From the NCBI RefSeq assembly GCF_003850565.1, contig NZ_CP027706.1:2976001-3040000 (forward strand): a stretch of 64,000 bases of DNA. Reading direction: 5' to 3'. The notes below the pieces were generated by a model. It had not been told where the DNA came from. It saw nothing but the letters and a program-made list of their open reading frames with translations, and did no database searches. Made by a program: the position numbers and the translations under genes. The stretch is from Pseudomonas sessilinigenes (GTDB lineage Bacteria > Pseudomonadota > Gammaproteobacteria > Pseudomonadales > Pseudomonadaceae). Below are positions 53,819 to 62,360 of this stretch, piece by piece (position 1 is the stretch's first letter; each line of letters opens with the position of its first letter).

Positions 53819-54898
53819 ATGCCCGCCGTCACAACGTCCACGGCCTGCCAGGCCGCTTCCCATGAGCGCCAGATCGGCATCCTGGCTTCGGCGGCCAGCG
53901 GCCTGAGCGAGTTCATCCAGCAACAGGGCGGTAGCCCCGAGCGGATTCTCGGCATGGCGGGCATCGATCCTGAACAACTGCTGCACCCGACCCTGAGCCT
54001 GGACCTGAACCAGTACTGCTCGGTGTTCGAGGAGGCTGCCCGGCAAACCGGCAATCACAATTTCGGCCTGCGCTACGGGCAACAGTTTCGCCCGGACTCC
54101 CTGGGGTTCCTGGGGTATGTCGGGCTGTGCTCGGCGACCCTCGGCGAGTGCCTGCGCAATGTCGCCAGGACGTTTCCGGCACACCAGCAAGGCAGCTTGC
54201 TACGGCTGGTGGAGGAGGGCCAATGGTGCCGGTTCGACTACCAGGTGCAGCACGGTGCGATCCTGCGCAAGCGCCAGGATGCCGAGTTGTCCATGGGCAT
54301 GTTCAGCAACCTGATACGCCATGCCCTGGGGCAGAACTGGGCGCCGGAGCGGGTGCTGTTCGAGCATCCGCAACCCGAGGCCTGGCACGAGCACTGCAAA
54401 GTGTTCGATGCGCCGGTGCTGTTCGGCCAGCCCTGCAATGCCCTGGTGTTTCGGCGCAGCGTGCTGGAACGGCCGATGCCCGATCACGACCCCAAGCTCC
54501 TGGCGATCCTGCTGGAGAGCATGGGCAAGCTTTGCCATGCTGGCATGGGCCAGGCGCAGCCCGGCATCGTCGCGCAAGTGCGGGCCCAGGTCCGGGATCT
54601 TCTGGGCGAGGGTTATCCGAGCCTGGAGCACGTCGCGCAGAACCTGCGTATACCCACCTGGACCATCCAGCGACGCCTGAGTGAAAGCGGCCTGAGCTTT
54701 TCGACGTTGGTCGACACCGTGCGCCAGGAGCTGGCCCTGTACTACCTGCAACAGTCGACCCTGCCCATTTCGGAGTTGGCCCTGGCGCTGGGCTATTCGG
54801 AAATCAGTGCATTCTCGCGAGCCTTTCGCCGTTGGTACGACGTCAGCCCCATCCAATGGCGCCAGGCCCACCGTGGTGCGGATGGCCACGCCACCTGA
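53819..54898 (+). CDS. AraC-family regulator with arabinose-binding-like N-terminal domain (OruR/ArgR type)
   Basis: The 359-residue protein has an N-terminal ligand domain of the PF12625 type (IDPEQLLHPTLSLDLNQYCS, FGLRYGQQFRPDSLGFLGY). Two C-terminal helix-turn-helices follow (about 265-350), with ISELALALGYSEISAFSRAF and RRWYDVSPIQWR. The ATG at 53819 follows AGGAGG with six-base spacing. OruR-type AraC proteins often control amino acid or amine catabolism, consistent with the neighbouring permease, kinase and lyase genes. The 185-base gap before it shows no clear structure. Confidence 0.9.
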   Translation: MPAVTTSTACQAASHERQIGILASAASGLSEFIQQQGGSPERILGMAGIDPEQLLHPTLSLDLNQYCSVFEEAARQTGNHNFGLRYGQQFRPDSLGFLGYVGLCSATLGECLRNVARTFPAHQQGSLLRLVEEGQWCRFDYQVQHGAILRKRQDAELSMGMFSNLIRHALGQNWAPERVLFEHPQPEAWHEHCKVFDAPVLFGQPCNALVFRRSVLERPMPDHDPKLLAILLESMGKLCHAGMGQAQPGIVAQVRAQVRDLLGEGYPSLEHVAQNLRIPTWTIQRRLSESGLSFSTLVDTVRQELALYYLQQSTLPISELALALGYSEISAFSRAFRRWYDVSPIQWRQAHRGADGHAT

Positions 54899-54931
54899 GG
54901 CCAGAGGCAGCATGCATTGGCAGATGCTTAC

Positions 54932-54945
54932 TTGATTGGCATCAA
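54932..54945. promoter_or_regulatory. Perfect ANR/DNR (FNR-type) box
   Basis: TTGAT-TGGC-ATCAA matches the FNR/ANR/DNR consensus TTGAT-N4-ATCAA at all ten fixed positions. It is centred 63 bases before the start codon at 55002. A class II promoter would place the start of transcription near 54980, with a weak -10 (TAGGCT) at 54968. Confidence 0.85.
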
Positions 54946-55001
54946 GGGGAACGGGCAGGGGTGGGGCTAGGCTGGAGCCTGTCATAGCCATCCGTGAGGG
55001 G

Positions 55002-55448
55002 ATGATGATTTACCCCGTGTTGCTGACCCTGCACCTGTTCGCCGCGCTGATTTTCATCGGGACGGTGTTTTTCGAAGTCCTGTTCCTGGACAGCATCCGC
55101 AAGCAACTGCCGGCCAGGCTCATGCTCCTGCTCGAGCAAGCCATTGGCCGACGTGCTCGACAACTGATGCCCTGGGTGCTGCTGGTGTTGTTCGGGGCCG
55201 GTATCGGTATGGTCTGGCAACGCTACCTGCCCTTGCTGGCGGCTCCCCTGGCTTCTGCGTTCGCCACCTTGTTGGCATTGAAGATCGCGCTGGCGGCCAG
55301 CGTGCTGCTGCACTTTGTCTGGGCGATGCTGCTGTTTCGCCAGGAGCGCATGACTGCCGGTTGGACACGCTTGATCCATGCCAGCGTGTTCAGCCACATG
55401 ATCGCGATCGTCGTGCTGGCCAAGGCCATGTTCTACCTGGCCTGGTAG
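55002..55448 (+). CDS. CopD-like small integral membrane protein
   Basis: The 148-residue protein has four predicted helices, with His residues at TM1 (LLTLHLFAALIFIGTVFFEV), TM3 (LLHFVWAML) and TM4 (LIHASVFSHMIAIVVLA). These could coordinate heme or copper, as in CopD-type and small b-type membrane proteins. In-frame ATGs at 55002 and 55005 follow GAGGGG. It is preceded by a perfect ANR/DNR box and points at the HemN-like gene, so it belongs to the anaerobic regulon. The family assignment is by general likeness only. Confidence 0.68.
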   Translation: MMIYPVLLTLHLFAALIFIGTVFFEVLFLDSIRKQLPARLMLLLEQAIGRRARQLMPWVLLVLFGAGIGMVWQRYLPLLAAPLASAFATLLALKIALAASVLLHFVWAMLLFRQERMTAGWTRLIHASVFSHMIAIVVLAKAMFYLAW

Positions 55449-55463
55449 CCACAAGGCCGGCGT

Positions 55464-55477
55464 TTGATGCAAATCAA
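55464..55477. promoter_or_regulatory. Second perfect ANR/DNR box
   Basis: TTGAT-GCAA-ATCAA again matches all fixed positions. It is centred 67 bases upstream of the HemN-like start and just after the stop of the membrane-protein gene, so the HemN-like gene has its own oxygen- or nitric-oxide-controlled promoter. Confidence 0.85.
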
Positions 55478-55537
55478 CGCCCCAGCCTCCTTAACGACAG
55501 ACACTGAAGTTCCACAGCCGGTCCCGGAGCCCTTGTC

Positions 55538-56881
55538 ATGTTCGATGTCATTCACCCTCGTGGCGAGCGGGTCGAGCGACGTGACCACGGCCAGCTCGCC
55601 CCCAGCGGCCCGATTGAAATCAGCAGGTTTCACGCCGGTATCGGCTCCCTGGATGTACTGCGGGCCCTGCGCGGCAATCGGCGCAAGCCACGGCCCCTGG
55701 CGCTGAACCTGCAATTGCCCGGCACCCTGCGCGGCGCCGGGCAGCCCATGGCGGCCTATCTGGACGCCCTGCTGCGGGAGATCGACCTGGTGGGCTGCCA
55801 CTTGGGCGGCTTCCAGCGCGTCGAGCAATTTCACCTGGCCGGTGGCACGCCCGATCCCGTGCCTGTGCAGCGACTGCTGGCCCAGTTGCACAAGCGTTTC
55901 AACTTCCTGGCCTACGAAGGGGGCGACTACGGGGTCGATGTCGATCTACCCGGCACCGACTGGGCGAGCATGGGACTGCTGCGCGAACAGGGTTTCAATC
56001 ACGTGAGCATCGGGGTGCCCGATAGCGGGTGCGCCTGCGAGCATTCCACCGCCTGCTACCAGGACCCGGCACCGATCCAGTCGCTGTTGGATGCGGCGCG
56101 CACTTTCGGCTATCGCTCGGTAAGCGTCGACCTGGGATATGGCCATGCCTGGCAGACCCCGGCCAGCTTCGCCCTGAAGCTGACCTCGTTGATCGAGCTG
56201 GAGCCCGATCGCGTGCAGGTCTTCGACTACGCCCAACCCCCGGCGCGCTACCCGCGCAGTCTCCACCAGGCTGCTTGCAGCGCGGCCGACAAGGCCCTGA
56301 TGCGCCGCTTGTGTTTCGAACAACTGCCCGCAGCGGGTTACCTGCACATCGGCCTGGGGCTGTTCGTACGTCCTGACGACGACCTGGCCCTGGCCCAGGA
56401 ACGAGGTCAGTTGAGCCGCAACTATCGGGGATTCACCCGCCATGGCTACTGTGACCACATAGGCCTGGGCCTGGGGGCGGTCAGCCAGTTCGAGCGCTTG
56501 CATGCGCAGAATACCGAGGTGCTGGGAGACTATCTGGAGCAGCTGCAACAGGGCCAGCTGGCCACCTGGCGCGGTTGGCGCTGCGAGCCCGGAGCGCAGA
56601 TCCGCCAATGGGTCACGGAACGGCTCGCCTGTGACCTGGAGCTGGATGTGCGGGCCATCGAGCAGCGCTACGGCCTGATCTTCCGCCAGTTCTTTGCCCA
56701 GGCCTGGCGCCAGCTGGAGACCATGGCCCGTGCCGGGCTGGTGGAGTTGAGTGAGGATTTCATCAGCATCCTGCCCGCCGGACGCCTGGAGGTAGACCAC
56801 ATCTGCCAACTGTTCGAGCAACTGGAGCGGCCTACCGTGGATCTCTATCAACAATGGCAGGACCACGACGCCCATTCCTGA
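55538..56881 (+). CDS. HemN-like protein lacking the radical-SAM cysteine motif
   Basis: The 447-residue protein aligns with oxygen-independent coproporphyrinogen oxidase HemN over its whole length: HLAGGTPDP (HemN HWGGGTPT), EGGDYGVDVDLPGTDWASMG, RTFGYRSVSVDLGYG, ALKLTSLIELEPDRVQVFDY, RPDDDLALAQERGQLSRNYR and GFTRHGYCDHIGLGLGAVSQ. Where HemN has YVHIPFCxxxCxxCGC, this protein reads LALNLQLPGTLRG, with no cysteine in residues 1-86. Instead it has C165, C167 and C173 (GCACEHSTAC), absent from HemN. It cannot carry the usual 4Fe-4S/SAM centre. GGAG precedes the start, and an ANR/DNR box sits upstream. It converges on nirN with 24 bases between. Confidence 0.88.
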   Translation: MFDVIHPRGERVERRDHGQLAPSGPIEISRFHAGIGSLDVLRALRGNRRKPRPLALNLQLPGTLRGAGQPMAAYLDALLREIDLVGCHLGGFQRVEQFHLAGGTPDPVPVQRLLAQLHKRFNFLAYEGGDYGVDVDLPGTDWASMGLLREQGFNHVSIGVPDSGCACEHSTACYQDPAPIQSLLDAARTFGYRSVSVDLGYGHAWQTPASFALKLTSLIELEPDRVQVFDYAQPPARYPRSLHQAACSAADKALMRRLCFEQLPAAGYLHIGLGLFVRPDDDLALAQERGQLSRNYRGFTRHGYCDHIGLGLGAVSQFERLHAQNTEVLGDYLEQLQQGQLATWRGWRCEPGAQIRQWVTERLACDLELDVRAIEQRYGLIFRQFFAQAWRQLETMARAGLVELSEDFISILPAGRLEVDHICQLFEQLERPTVDLYQQWQDHDAHS

Positions 56882-56905
56882 AGGCCGTGGCCCGTCCCGG
56901 CGCAC

Positions 56906-58393
56906 CTAGTGCGAGGTGCCCTCGGCGAACTCGATCTTGTTGCCCACGTTGTACTTGCCCGAAGGCTTGTTCATGGGAATGCGCTTGATCTCCTTCAGCG
57001 TCTGGCTGTCGTAGACGATCAGTGCGCCGTCGTTGGCCCAGATGCTCAGCAACAGGTAGCGGCCGTCATGGCTGAACTCTACATGGGCGGCGGTCTTGCC
57101 CGGCACGGGGCGCAGGGTGTGGGCGATTTCCAGGGTCTGTTTGTCGATCAGGTGGATGGCGTCGTTGTCCGGGCCGAAGAACACATCGGTCCAGGCGTAG
57201 GCCGAGTTGGCATGGCTGCGCATGAAGAAGCCCGGGCCCAGGGTCGGGATCTCCTTGATCAGCTTCCAGGTCTTGAGGTCGATCACCGAGACCAGGCCCT
57301 TGCTGATGTTCGGCGTGGCGAACACCCAGTCGCCGTTGCGCTGCCAGTAGGTCCCCGAGCCCAGGTGCGGCATGCCGGGCAGGGCGATGTTGGCCACCAC
57401 CCGGCCGCTGTCCAGGTCCAGCACCTGGCCGCCCTGGGCCTGGCGTGAAGTGGCCAGCAACTGGCGGTAGTCGGGTGAAAAGGAAAAGTCGTCGAGCATG
57501 TCCTGGGCCTGGATCCGCCGTGGGCTGAAGTCCGGGCTGCTGCCGGCGCTGGACAGCTCCCAGACTTCCTTCACGTCCTTGAGCGCGACGATGAAGCTGT
57601 CCCGGGGCGGGGCGGTGTACACCGCGCTGACCCGCGACGGCGTGCCGTCCTGGCCGACGGCGGCGATGCTCTTGACCGGGGTCAGGTCGCGGGCGTCCAG
57701 CAGCACCAGGTTGCCCGGCAGGTAATTGCCCACCAGCACCCAGCGCCCATCCTTGCTCACCGCCAGGTTGCGGGTGTTGAGCCCGGCCCGCACCTCGGCC
57801 ACCAGCTTGAGGTTGTGCAGGTCGTACTGGCTGACCCAGCCATCGCGGGAGGCCAGGTAGACGAAGCGCCCGTCGGGGGAGAACTTCGGCCCGCCGTGCA
57901 CGGCGAAATGGGTGGCGAAACGCGCCAGCACGGTGAAGCGGTCGCCATCGAGGATGCTGATGTGGTGGTCGCCGGCTTCTACCACCACGAACAGGTTCAA
58001 CGGGTCGGCGTCATGCTGGGGCGTGGCGGGCAGTTGCTCGATGGGGTTGAGCACCTGGTGGCTGGCGCGGATCTGCTCCTCGCTCCAGGTCGGCGGCGTG
58101 GCCGGCGGTTGTTGCAGGTAGGTGGCCAGGGCGTCGATGCGCTCCGGGCCCAGCACCTGGGCGAAACCCGCCATCTGGCTGGCCGGGCGGCCGGTGCTGA
58201 TCACTTGGCGGATCTCGGCCGGCTTGATCCGTCCCAGGCTCTCGGGCAGCAACGCCGGCCCGCTGCCGCCGAAGCGGTTGGCGGCGTGGCAGGCCTGGCA
58301 ATACTGCTGGTAATCCCGGGCGGCCTGGTCGAGGGCCGGGCTGCCGTGGGCCGGGCTGATCCACAACAGCGGCAGCAACCACAGGGCCCTCAT
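56906..58393 (-). CDS. nirN: Dihydro-heme d1 dehydrogenase NirN
   Basis: The 495-residue protein has a signal peptide (cleavage near HGS), a c-type heme domain with C32-Q-A-C35-H36 and an eight-bladed d1 propeller (from about residue 135) with HFAVHGGPKFSPDGRFVYLA and TAAHVEFSHDGRYLLLSIWA. It resembles NirS but performs the last oxidation in heme d1 synthesis in the periplasm. Its start overlaps the nirE stop by four bases (ATGA). It is the last gene of the nir operon. Confidence 0.94.
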   Translation of the reverse strand: MRALWLLPLLWISPAHGSPALDQAARDYQQYCQACHAANRFGGSGPALLPESLGRIKPAEIRQVISTGRPASQMAGFAQVLGPERIDALATYLQQPPATPPTWSEEQIRASHQVLNPIEQLPATPQHDADPLNLFVVVEAGDHHISILDGDRFTVLARFATHFAVHGGPKFSPDGRFVYLASRDGWVSQYDLHNLKLVAEVRAGLNTRNLAVSKDGRWVLVGNYLPGNLVLLDARDLTPVKSIAAVGQDGTPSRVSAVYTAPPRDSFIVALKDVKEVWELSSAGSSPDFSPRRIQAQDMLDDFSFSPDYRQLLATSRQAQGGQVLDLDSGRVVANIALPGMPHLGSGTYWQRNGDWVFATPNISKGLVSVIDLKTWKLIKEIPTLGPGFFMRSHANSAYAWTDVFFGPDNDAIHLIDKQTLEIAHTLRPVPGKTAAHVEFSHDGRYLLLSIWANDGALIVYDSQTLKEIKRIPMNKPSGKYNVGNKIEFAEGTSH

Positions 58394-59220
58394 GGCGTCA
58401 GCTCCAGTTCGAGCCCGGCGCCGGCGAAATGCGCAGGTTGCTCCATGCTGTGCTGGGCGAACAAGCCGACCACCTTGCCGATCACGGTGAGCGTCGGGGT
58501 GGCCAGGGAGCATTGCCCGGCCAATGCCGGCAGTTGCGCCAGGCGGCCACGCAGGACCTGCTGGTCGCGGCAGGTGCCCCGGCTGATCAACGCCGCCGGG
58601 GTATCGGCGGCCAAGCCGGCGGCCATCAGGCGCTCGGTGATCAACCCGAGGTTGCCCAGCCCCATGTAGAACACCAGGGTCTGGCTGCTGTCGGCCAGGC
58701 TCTGCCAGGGCAGGTCGAGGGCGCCATCGCGTTGCAGGTGGCCCGTGATGAAGCGACAGGAGCTGACCAGGTCGCGATGGGTCAGGGGAATCCCGGCATA
58801 GGCGCTGCAACCGGCCGCGGCGGTGATGCCCGGCACCACCTGGCAGTCCACGCCTTGTTGCAGCAGGTAGTCCAGTTCCTCGGCGCCACGGCCGAAGATG
58901 AACGGATCGCCGCCCTTGAGCCGCACCACCCTCAGCCCTTGTTGGGCCAGCTCGGCCAGCAGCTGGTTGATCCGTGGTTGTGGCAGGCTGTGGTAGCCGC
59001 TGCTCTTGCCCACGTAGTGGCGCTGGCAACGGCTGGGAATCAGCGCCAGCAGCTCGGCGCTGATCAGCCGGTCATGGACCACGGCATCGGCCTGCATCAG
59101 CAGGCTCCAGGCACGCAGGGTCAACAGGCGTGGATCGCCCGGCCCGGCGCCGACCAGGGCGACTTCCCCGGGGTTGAACGGCGAGTGCAGGGCGGCAGGT
59201 AGAGTGAGGGCTGAATGCAT
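58390..59220 (-). CDS. nirE: Uroporphyrinogen-III C-methyltransferase NirE
   Basis: The 276-residue SUMT carries GEVALVGAGPGDPRLLTLRA, VVHDRLIS, GGDPFIFGRGAEEL and GITAAAGCSAYAGIPLTHRD, the hallmarks of CobA/NirE. It methylates uroporphyrinogen III twice with SAM to precorrin-2, the first committed step of heme d1 synthesis. AAGGAT precedes the ATG. It lies 69 bases after nirJ. Confidence 0.95.
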   Translation of the reverse strand: MHSALTLPAALHSPFNPGEVALVGAGPGDPRLLTLRAWSLLMQADAVVHDRLISAELLALIPSRCQRHYVGKSSGYHSLPQPRINQLLAELAQQGLRVVRLKGGDPFIFGRGAEELDYLLQQGVDCQVVPGITAAAGCSAYAGIPLTHRDLVSSCRFITGHLQRDGALDLPWQSLADSSQTLVFYMGLGNLGLITERLMAAGLAADTPAALISRGTCRDQQVLRGRLAQLPALAGQCSLATPTLTVIGKVVGLFAQHSMEQPAHFAGAGLELELTP

Positions 59221-59289
59221 GTGGGCGATCCTTGATCCATCATCAGGGTGGCCAGCTGCGCCTGTATCGACGCTTGCCGGGCCAGGTTC

Positions 59290-60468
59290 TCAACAGGTGA
59301 CGCAGGGAATGCGGGCGAGCGGGGGCAGGCCGATTTCTTCATCGCTCAGGTGGCAGCCCGGGTCCTGGCCCCAGAGGTCGCCAGCGGCCCAGGCGCGGGT
59401 ACGGGTATTGCCGTTGCAGATCTGAAGCCAGCGGCAGCTGGCGCAACGCCCGGTGACGGCACGTGGATGCTGGCGCAACTGGCGCAGCAGGGCGTCGGGT
59501 TGCTCCAGCCACAGGGTGCGAAATGGCGTGCGCCGTACGTTGCCCACCGAGTGTTGCCACCAGTAGGTGTCGGGGTGCACTTCGCCGGTGTTGTCGATGT
59601 TGGCGATGCCGCTGCCCGAGGCATTGCCGCCCCAGGCCCGGAGCATCTGTTCCAGCTGTGGGTACTGCCCGGGAAGGTGGTGCCGGGTCCAGTGCAGCAG
59701 GAGGATGGCGTCGGCGTCGTTGTTGCCGCTGACGAAGTCGCTGTCACGGCCCTGGACGATGTCCTCCCAGGCCCGGTCGAACAGCATTGCCATGGCTTCG
59801 CGGCTCATCTGCAGGTGGGCATCGAGGCCTCGGCTGCGCTTGCCCCGGCCACTGTAGTTGAGGTGCGAGAGGTAGAACTTCTGTACGTCCAGGTCGCGCA
59901 TCAGGGCCAGCAGCTCGGGCAGTTGCGGGTAGTTGTCGCGGGTCAGGGTGGTGCGCATGCCCACGCGGATGCCTCGCTCGCGACACAGGCGCATGGCCTT
60001 GAGCGAGCGGGCGAAGCTGCCCTTGAGCTGGCGAAAGCTGTCGTGGGTGTCCTGCAGGCCGTCGATGCTGATGCCCACATAGTCGAAATCGGCGGCGCTC
60101 ACTTGCTCGATATTGCTCTCGTCGATCAGCGTGCCGTTGCTCGACAGCGCGACGAACATGCCATGGGCCCGGGCGTGGGCGCTGAGCTGGAACAGATCGT
60201 CGCGCAGCAGCGGTTCGCCGCCGGAGAGAATCAGCACCTTGACCCCGGCCTCGGCCAAATCGTCGATCACCTGCAAGGCTGCCGGGGTGTCGAGCTCGTC
60301 GCGGAACACGCTGTCGGCCGAGGTGGCGTAGCAGTGCTTGCAGGTCAGGTTGCACCGGCGCAGCAGGTTCCAGATCACCACCGGCGGGCGGCTGCTGCCC
60401 GGTGCGCTGGTGCGGGGGGGCGGCGCCTGGCCCGCCAGGACGCGCAGGTAATGGCTGATCCTCAACAT
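59290..60468 (-). CDS. nirJ: Heme d1 biosynthesis radical SAM protein NirJ
   Basis: The 392-residue radical SAM enzyme has C39-x3-C43-x2-C46 (RRCNLTCKHCYA), a SAM motif LILSGGEPLLR and a C-terminal SPASM-type cysteine region (GRCASCRWLQICNGNTR and a C-x2-C end) that likely holds a second cluster. NirJ replaces two propionates by oxo groups during heme d1 formation. AAGGAGAG precedes the ATG. It follows nirH by 15 bases. Confidence 0.95.
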   Translation of the reverse strand: MLRISHYLRVLAGQAPPPRTSAPGSSRPPVVIWNLLRRCNLTCKHCYATSADSVFRDELDTPAALQVIDDLAEAGVKVLILSGGEPLLRDDLFQLSAHARAHGMFVALSSNGTLIDESNIEQVSAADFDYVGISIDGLQDTHDSFRQLKGSFARSLKAMRLCRERGIRVGMRTTLTRDNYPQLPELLALMRDLDVQKFYLSHLNYSGRGKRSRGLDAHLQMSREAMAMLFDRAWEDIVQGRDSDFVSGNNDADAILLLHWTRHHLPGQYPQLEQMLRAWGGNASGSGIANIDNTGEVHPDTYWWQHSVGNVRRTPFRTLWLEQPDALLRQLRQHPRAVTGRCASCRWLQICNGNTRTRAWAAGDLWGQDPGCHLSDEEIGLPPLARIPCVTC

Positions 60469-60483
60469 GCAACTCTCCTTGTC

Positions 60484-60987
60484 TCAGTGCTGCTGGGCGT
60501 GCAGACGCAGGCCGGTCTTCTTCAGGATGCGGCTGCTGACCAGCATCTCGTCGGCCCGACAGGCCTCTCCCAGCAGATAACGCAGGTGCTCGCGATAGCT
60601 GTCGATCTCCATGGCGCTGCGGCCGTGGACCATGGCGAACAGGTTGTAGCGCCACTGCTCACGGCGCGGACGCCGGTAGCAATGGCTGACGAAGGGCTGG
60701 GCGCCGATCAGTTGGCCCAGGCGCGGCATGTGCTCGTCGTCGACGTCCCAGACGGTCATGCCGTTGAAGCGATAACCCAGGCGATAGTGGTTGGGCACCG
60801 CGGCGATGCGGCGGATGGCGCCCTCGGCCTGCAGGCGCTGGAGCAGCTCCAGGGTTGCGTCGCGGCTCAGTTGCAACTGCTCGGCCAGCCAGCCCCAGGG
60901 ATCGTCCACCAGGGGCAGGCCGGCCTGGGTCAGGGCCACCAGGCGCAGCTCCAGCGCGCGTTCAGACCGGGAAGTACAGGCCGACAT
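60484..60987 (-). CDS. nirH: Siroheme decarboxylase subunit NirH (Lrp/AsnC-like)
   Basis: The 167-residue protein has an Lrp/AsnC-like winged-helix head and the AHBH-type ferredoxin-like domain of siroheme decarboxylases, with AVPNHYRLGYRFNGMTVWDV and the HCYRRPRREQWRYNLFAMVH block. It acts with NirDLG to remove acetate side chains of siroheme, giving didecarboxysiroheme. The start at 60987 lies inside nirG (26-base overlap) but is backed by AAGGAGGAG eight bases upstream. Confidence 0.92.
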   Translation of the reverse strand: MSACTSRSERALELRLVALTQAGLPLVDDPWGWLAEQLQLSRDATLELLQRLQAEGAIRRIAAVPNHYRLGYRFNGMTVWDVDDEHMPRLGQLIGAQPFVSHCYRRPRREQWRYNLFAMVHGRSAMEIDSYREHLRYLLGEACRADEMLVSSRILKKTGLRLHAQQH

Positions 60988-61405
60988 GGTAGGTCTCCTC
61001 CTTGGGCAGGTTGAGCACGGCAAGGCCGCTGTCCTGCTCGATGCGCCGCAGGGTCTGGCGCAGCTCGCGCTCGCTGGCGCAACCGAGCACGAACCACATG
61101 TTCCAGGCATGTTCGCGACGGTAATTGTGGGCCACCTCGGGCATGGCCTCCAACAGCGCCGCGACCGCCTCGAAGCGGTCCTCGGGCACGCGCAGCGCCG
61201 CCAGGGTGAAGGCACCGCCCAGGCGCTCGATATCGAACATCGGGCCGAAGCGGGTCAGGGTGCCGTCGTCCAGCAGGCACTGCACGCGCTGGCGCAGGAC
61301 CTGGCTGTCGCTGCCCAGCTCCCGGGCCAATACCTGCCAGGGCTCGGGCACCAGCGGCAGGCCCAGTTGCAGGCGGTTGACCAGGCGCCGATCCAGTTCA
61401 TCCAT
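60962..61405 (-). CDS. nirG: Siroheme decarboxylase subunit NirG
   Basis: The 147-residue NirD/NirG-type subunit has [20 protein letters not shown] and [19 protein letters not shown], including the His-Asn-Tyr-Arg-Arg element of this subunit class. Its N-terminus overlaps the end of nirL by eight bases. It pairs with an L/H-type subunit in the decarboxylase. Confidence 0.92.
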   Translation of the reverse strand: MDELDRRLVNRLQLGLPLVPEPWQVLARELGSDSQVLRQRVQCLLDDGTLTRFGPMFDIERLGGAFTLAALRVPEDRFEAVAALLEAMPEVAHNYRREHAWNMWFVLGCASERELRQTLRRIEQDSGLAVLNLPKEETYHVGLYFPV

Positions 61406-61904
61406 GGCTCACCGCCCCCGGGGCGAAGCGCCCGCCGCACTGCTTGAAGGCCTGGGTGCTGAACAGCACCTGGTGGGGCAGGTCGCTGAGTAAATGGCGC
61501 TGCAGCAGGTCGTGGATCTGTGCCTCGACCCGTTGGCGCTGGCGGCCGTGGATCATGCAGAACAGGTTGTAGCGCCATTGCGGCAGGCGCCGCGGCCGCT
61601 GGTAGCACAGGCTCACCGCCGACTCGCCGCTCAGGCGCTGGCCGACTTCATCGATCAGCGCGTCAGGAATGTCCAGCACCAGCATGGCGTTGGCGGTGAA
61701 ACCCAGGGCGCGGTGGTTGAGCACCAGGCCCAGGCGGCGAAACAGCCCCTGGTGCTGCCATTGTTCGACCTGGGCCAGCACCTGGCGCTCTTCGGCGCCG
61801 ATCTGCCGGGCTAGGGCTTGGTAGGGGCGGGCCTCCAACGGCAGGCCGGTCTCCAGCAGGCGGCGCAGGGCCAGGGCCTGGCTGGCATCGAGGGCGGCGT
61901 TCAT
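61398..61904 (-). CDS. nirL: Siroheme decarboxylase subunit NirL
   Basis: The 168-residue protein is a paralogue of Nir[21 protein letters not shown] and [21 protein letters not shown] align with it. Its start overlaps nirD by four bases (ATGA). It is the L/H-type partner of NirD in siroheme decarboxylation. Confidence 0.92.
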   Translation of the reverse strand: MNAALDASQALALRRLLETGLPLEARPYQALARQIGAEERQVLAQVEQWQHQGLFRRLGLVLNHRALGFTANAMLVLDIPDALIDEVGQRLSGESAVSLCYQRPRRLPQWRYNLFCMIHGRQRQRVEAQIHDLLQRHLLSDLPHQVLFSTQAFKQCGGRFAPGAVSHG

Positions 61905-62359
61905 GGGGCGTCTCCCAGGGCGAAACCCAGGTCGATGCGATAGGCCGTGAGCATCGGCAAGTCCAGGGGGACCAGTCCGGTGTCGGCCTGCAATTCGGTG
62001 AGGACGTTCTGCAGGTGCGCCCGGTCCGGCCCGGTGAGCACGAACCACAGGTTGTAGTGGTGCTCGCGGGCGTAGTTGTGATTGACCTCGGGGTAGTGGT
62101 TGATGCGCTCGGCCACTTGCTGCAGGCGCTCCTGGGGCACCGCCAGGGCGGCCAGGGTGCTGGCCCCGGCGCGGCGGTGCTCGAACACCGGGCCGATGCG
62201 CGACAGGCGCCCGTGCTCGGCCATCCGCTGCAGGCAGGCGATCACCTGCTCCTGGCTGCAATCCAGGGCCTGGGCCATTTCCAGGTACGGCTCGGCGCAC
62301 ACCGGCATGCCGTGCTGGAAGCGTTCGATCAGGCGTTTTTCCAGGGGGTCGAGGGGCAT
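61901..62359 (-). CDS. nirD: Siroheme decarboxylase subunit NirD
   Basis: The 152-residue protein is a paralogue of Nir[21 protein letters not shown] and [19 protein letters not shown]. It should not be confused with the small subunit of assimilatory nitrite reductase, which has the same symbol. The start is one base after the nirF stop (TGACATG), so translation is coupled. Confidence 0.92.
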   Translation of the reverse strand: MPLDPLEKRLIERFQHGMPVCAEPYLEMAQALDCSQEQVIACLQRMAEHGRLSRIGPVFEHRRAGASTLAALAVPQERLQQVAERINHYPEVNHNYAREHHYNLWFVLTGPDRAHLQNVLTELQADTGLVPLDLPMLTAYRIDLGFALGDAP

Positions 62360-62360
62360 G

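Noticed and set aside
59248..61014. Plus-strand open frame of about 590 codons across nirJ and nirH
   Set aside because: Antisense shadow of the nir operon with Gln/Ala/Val-rich translation.
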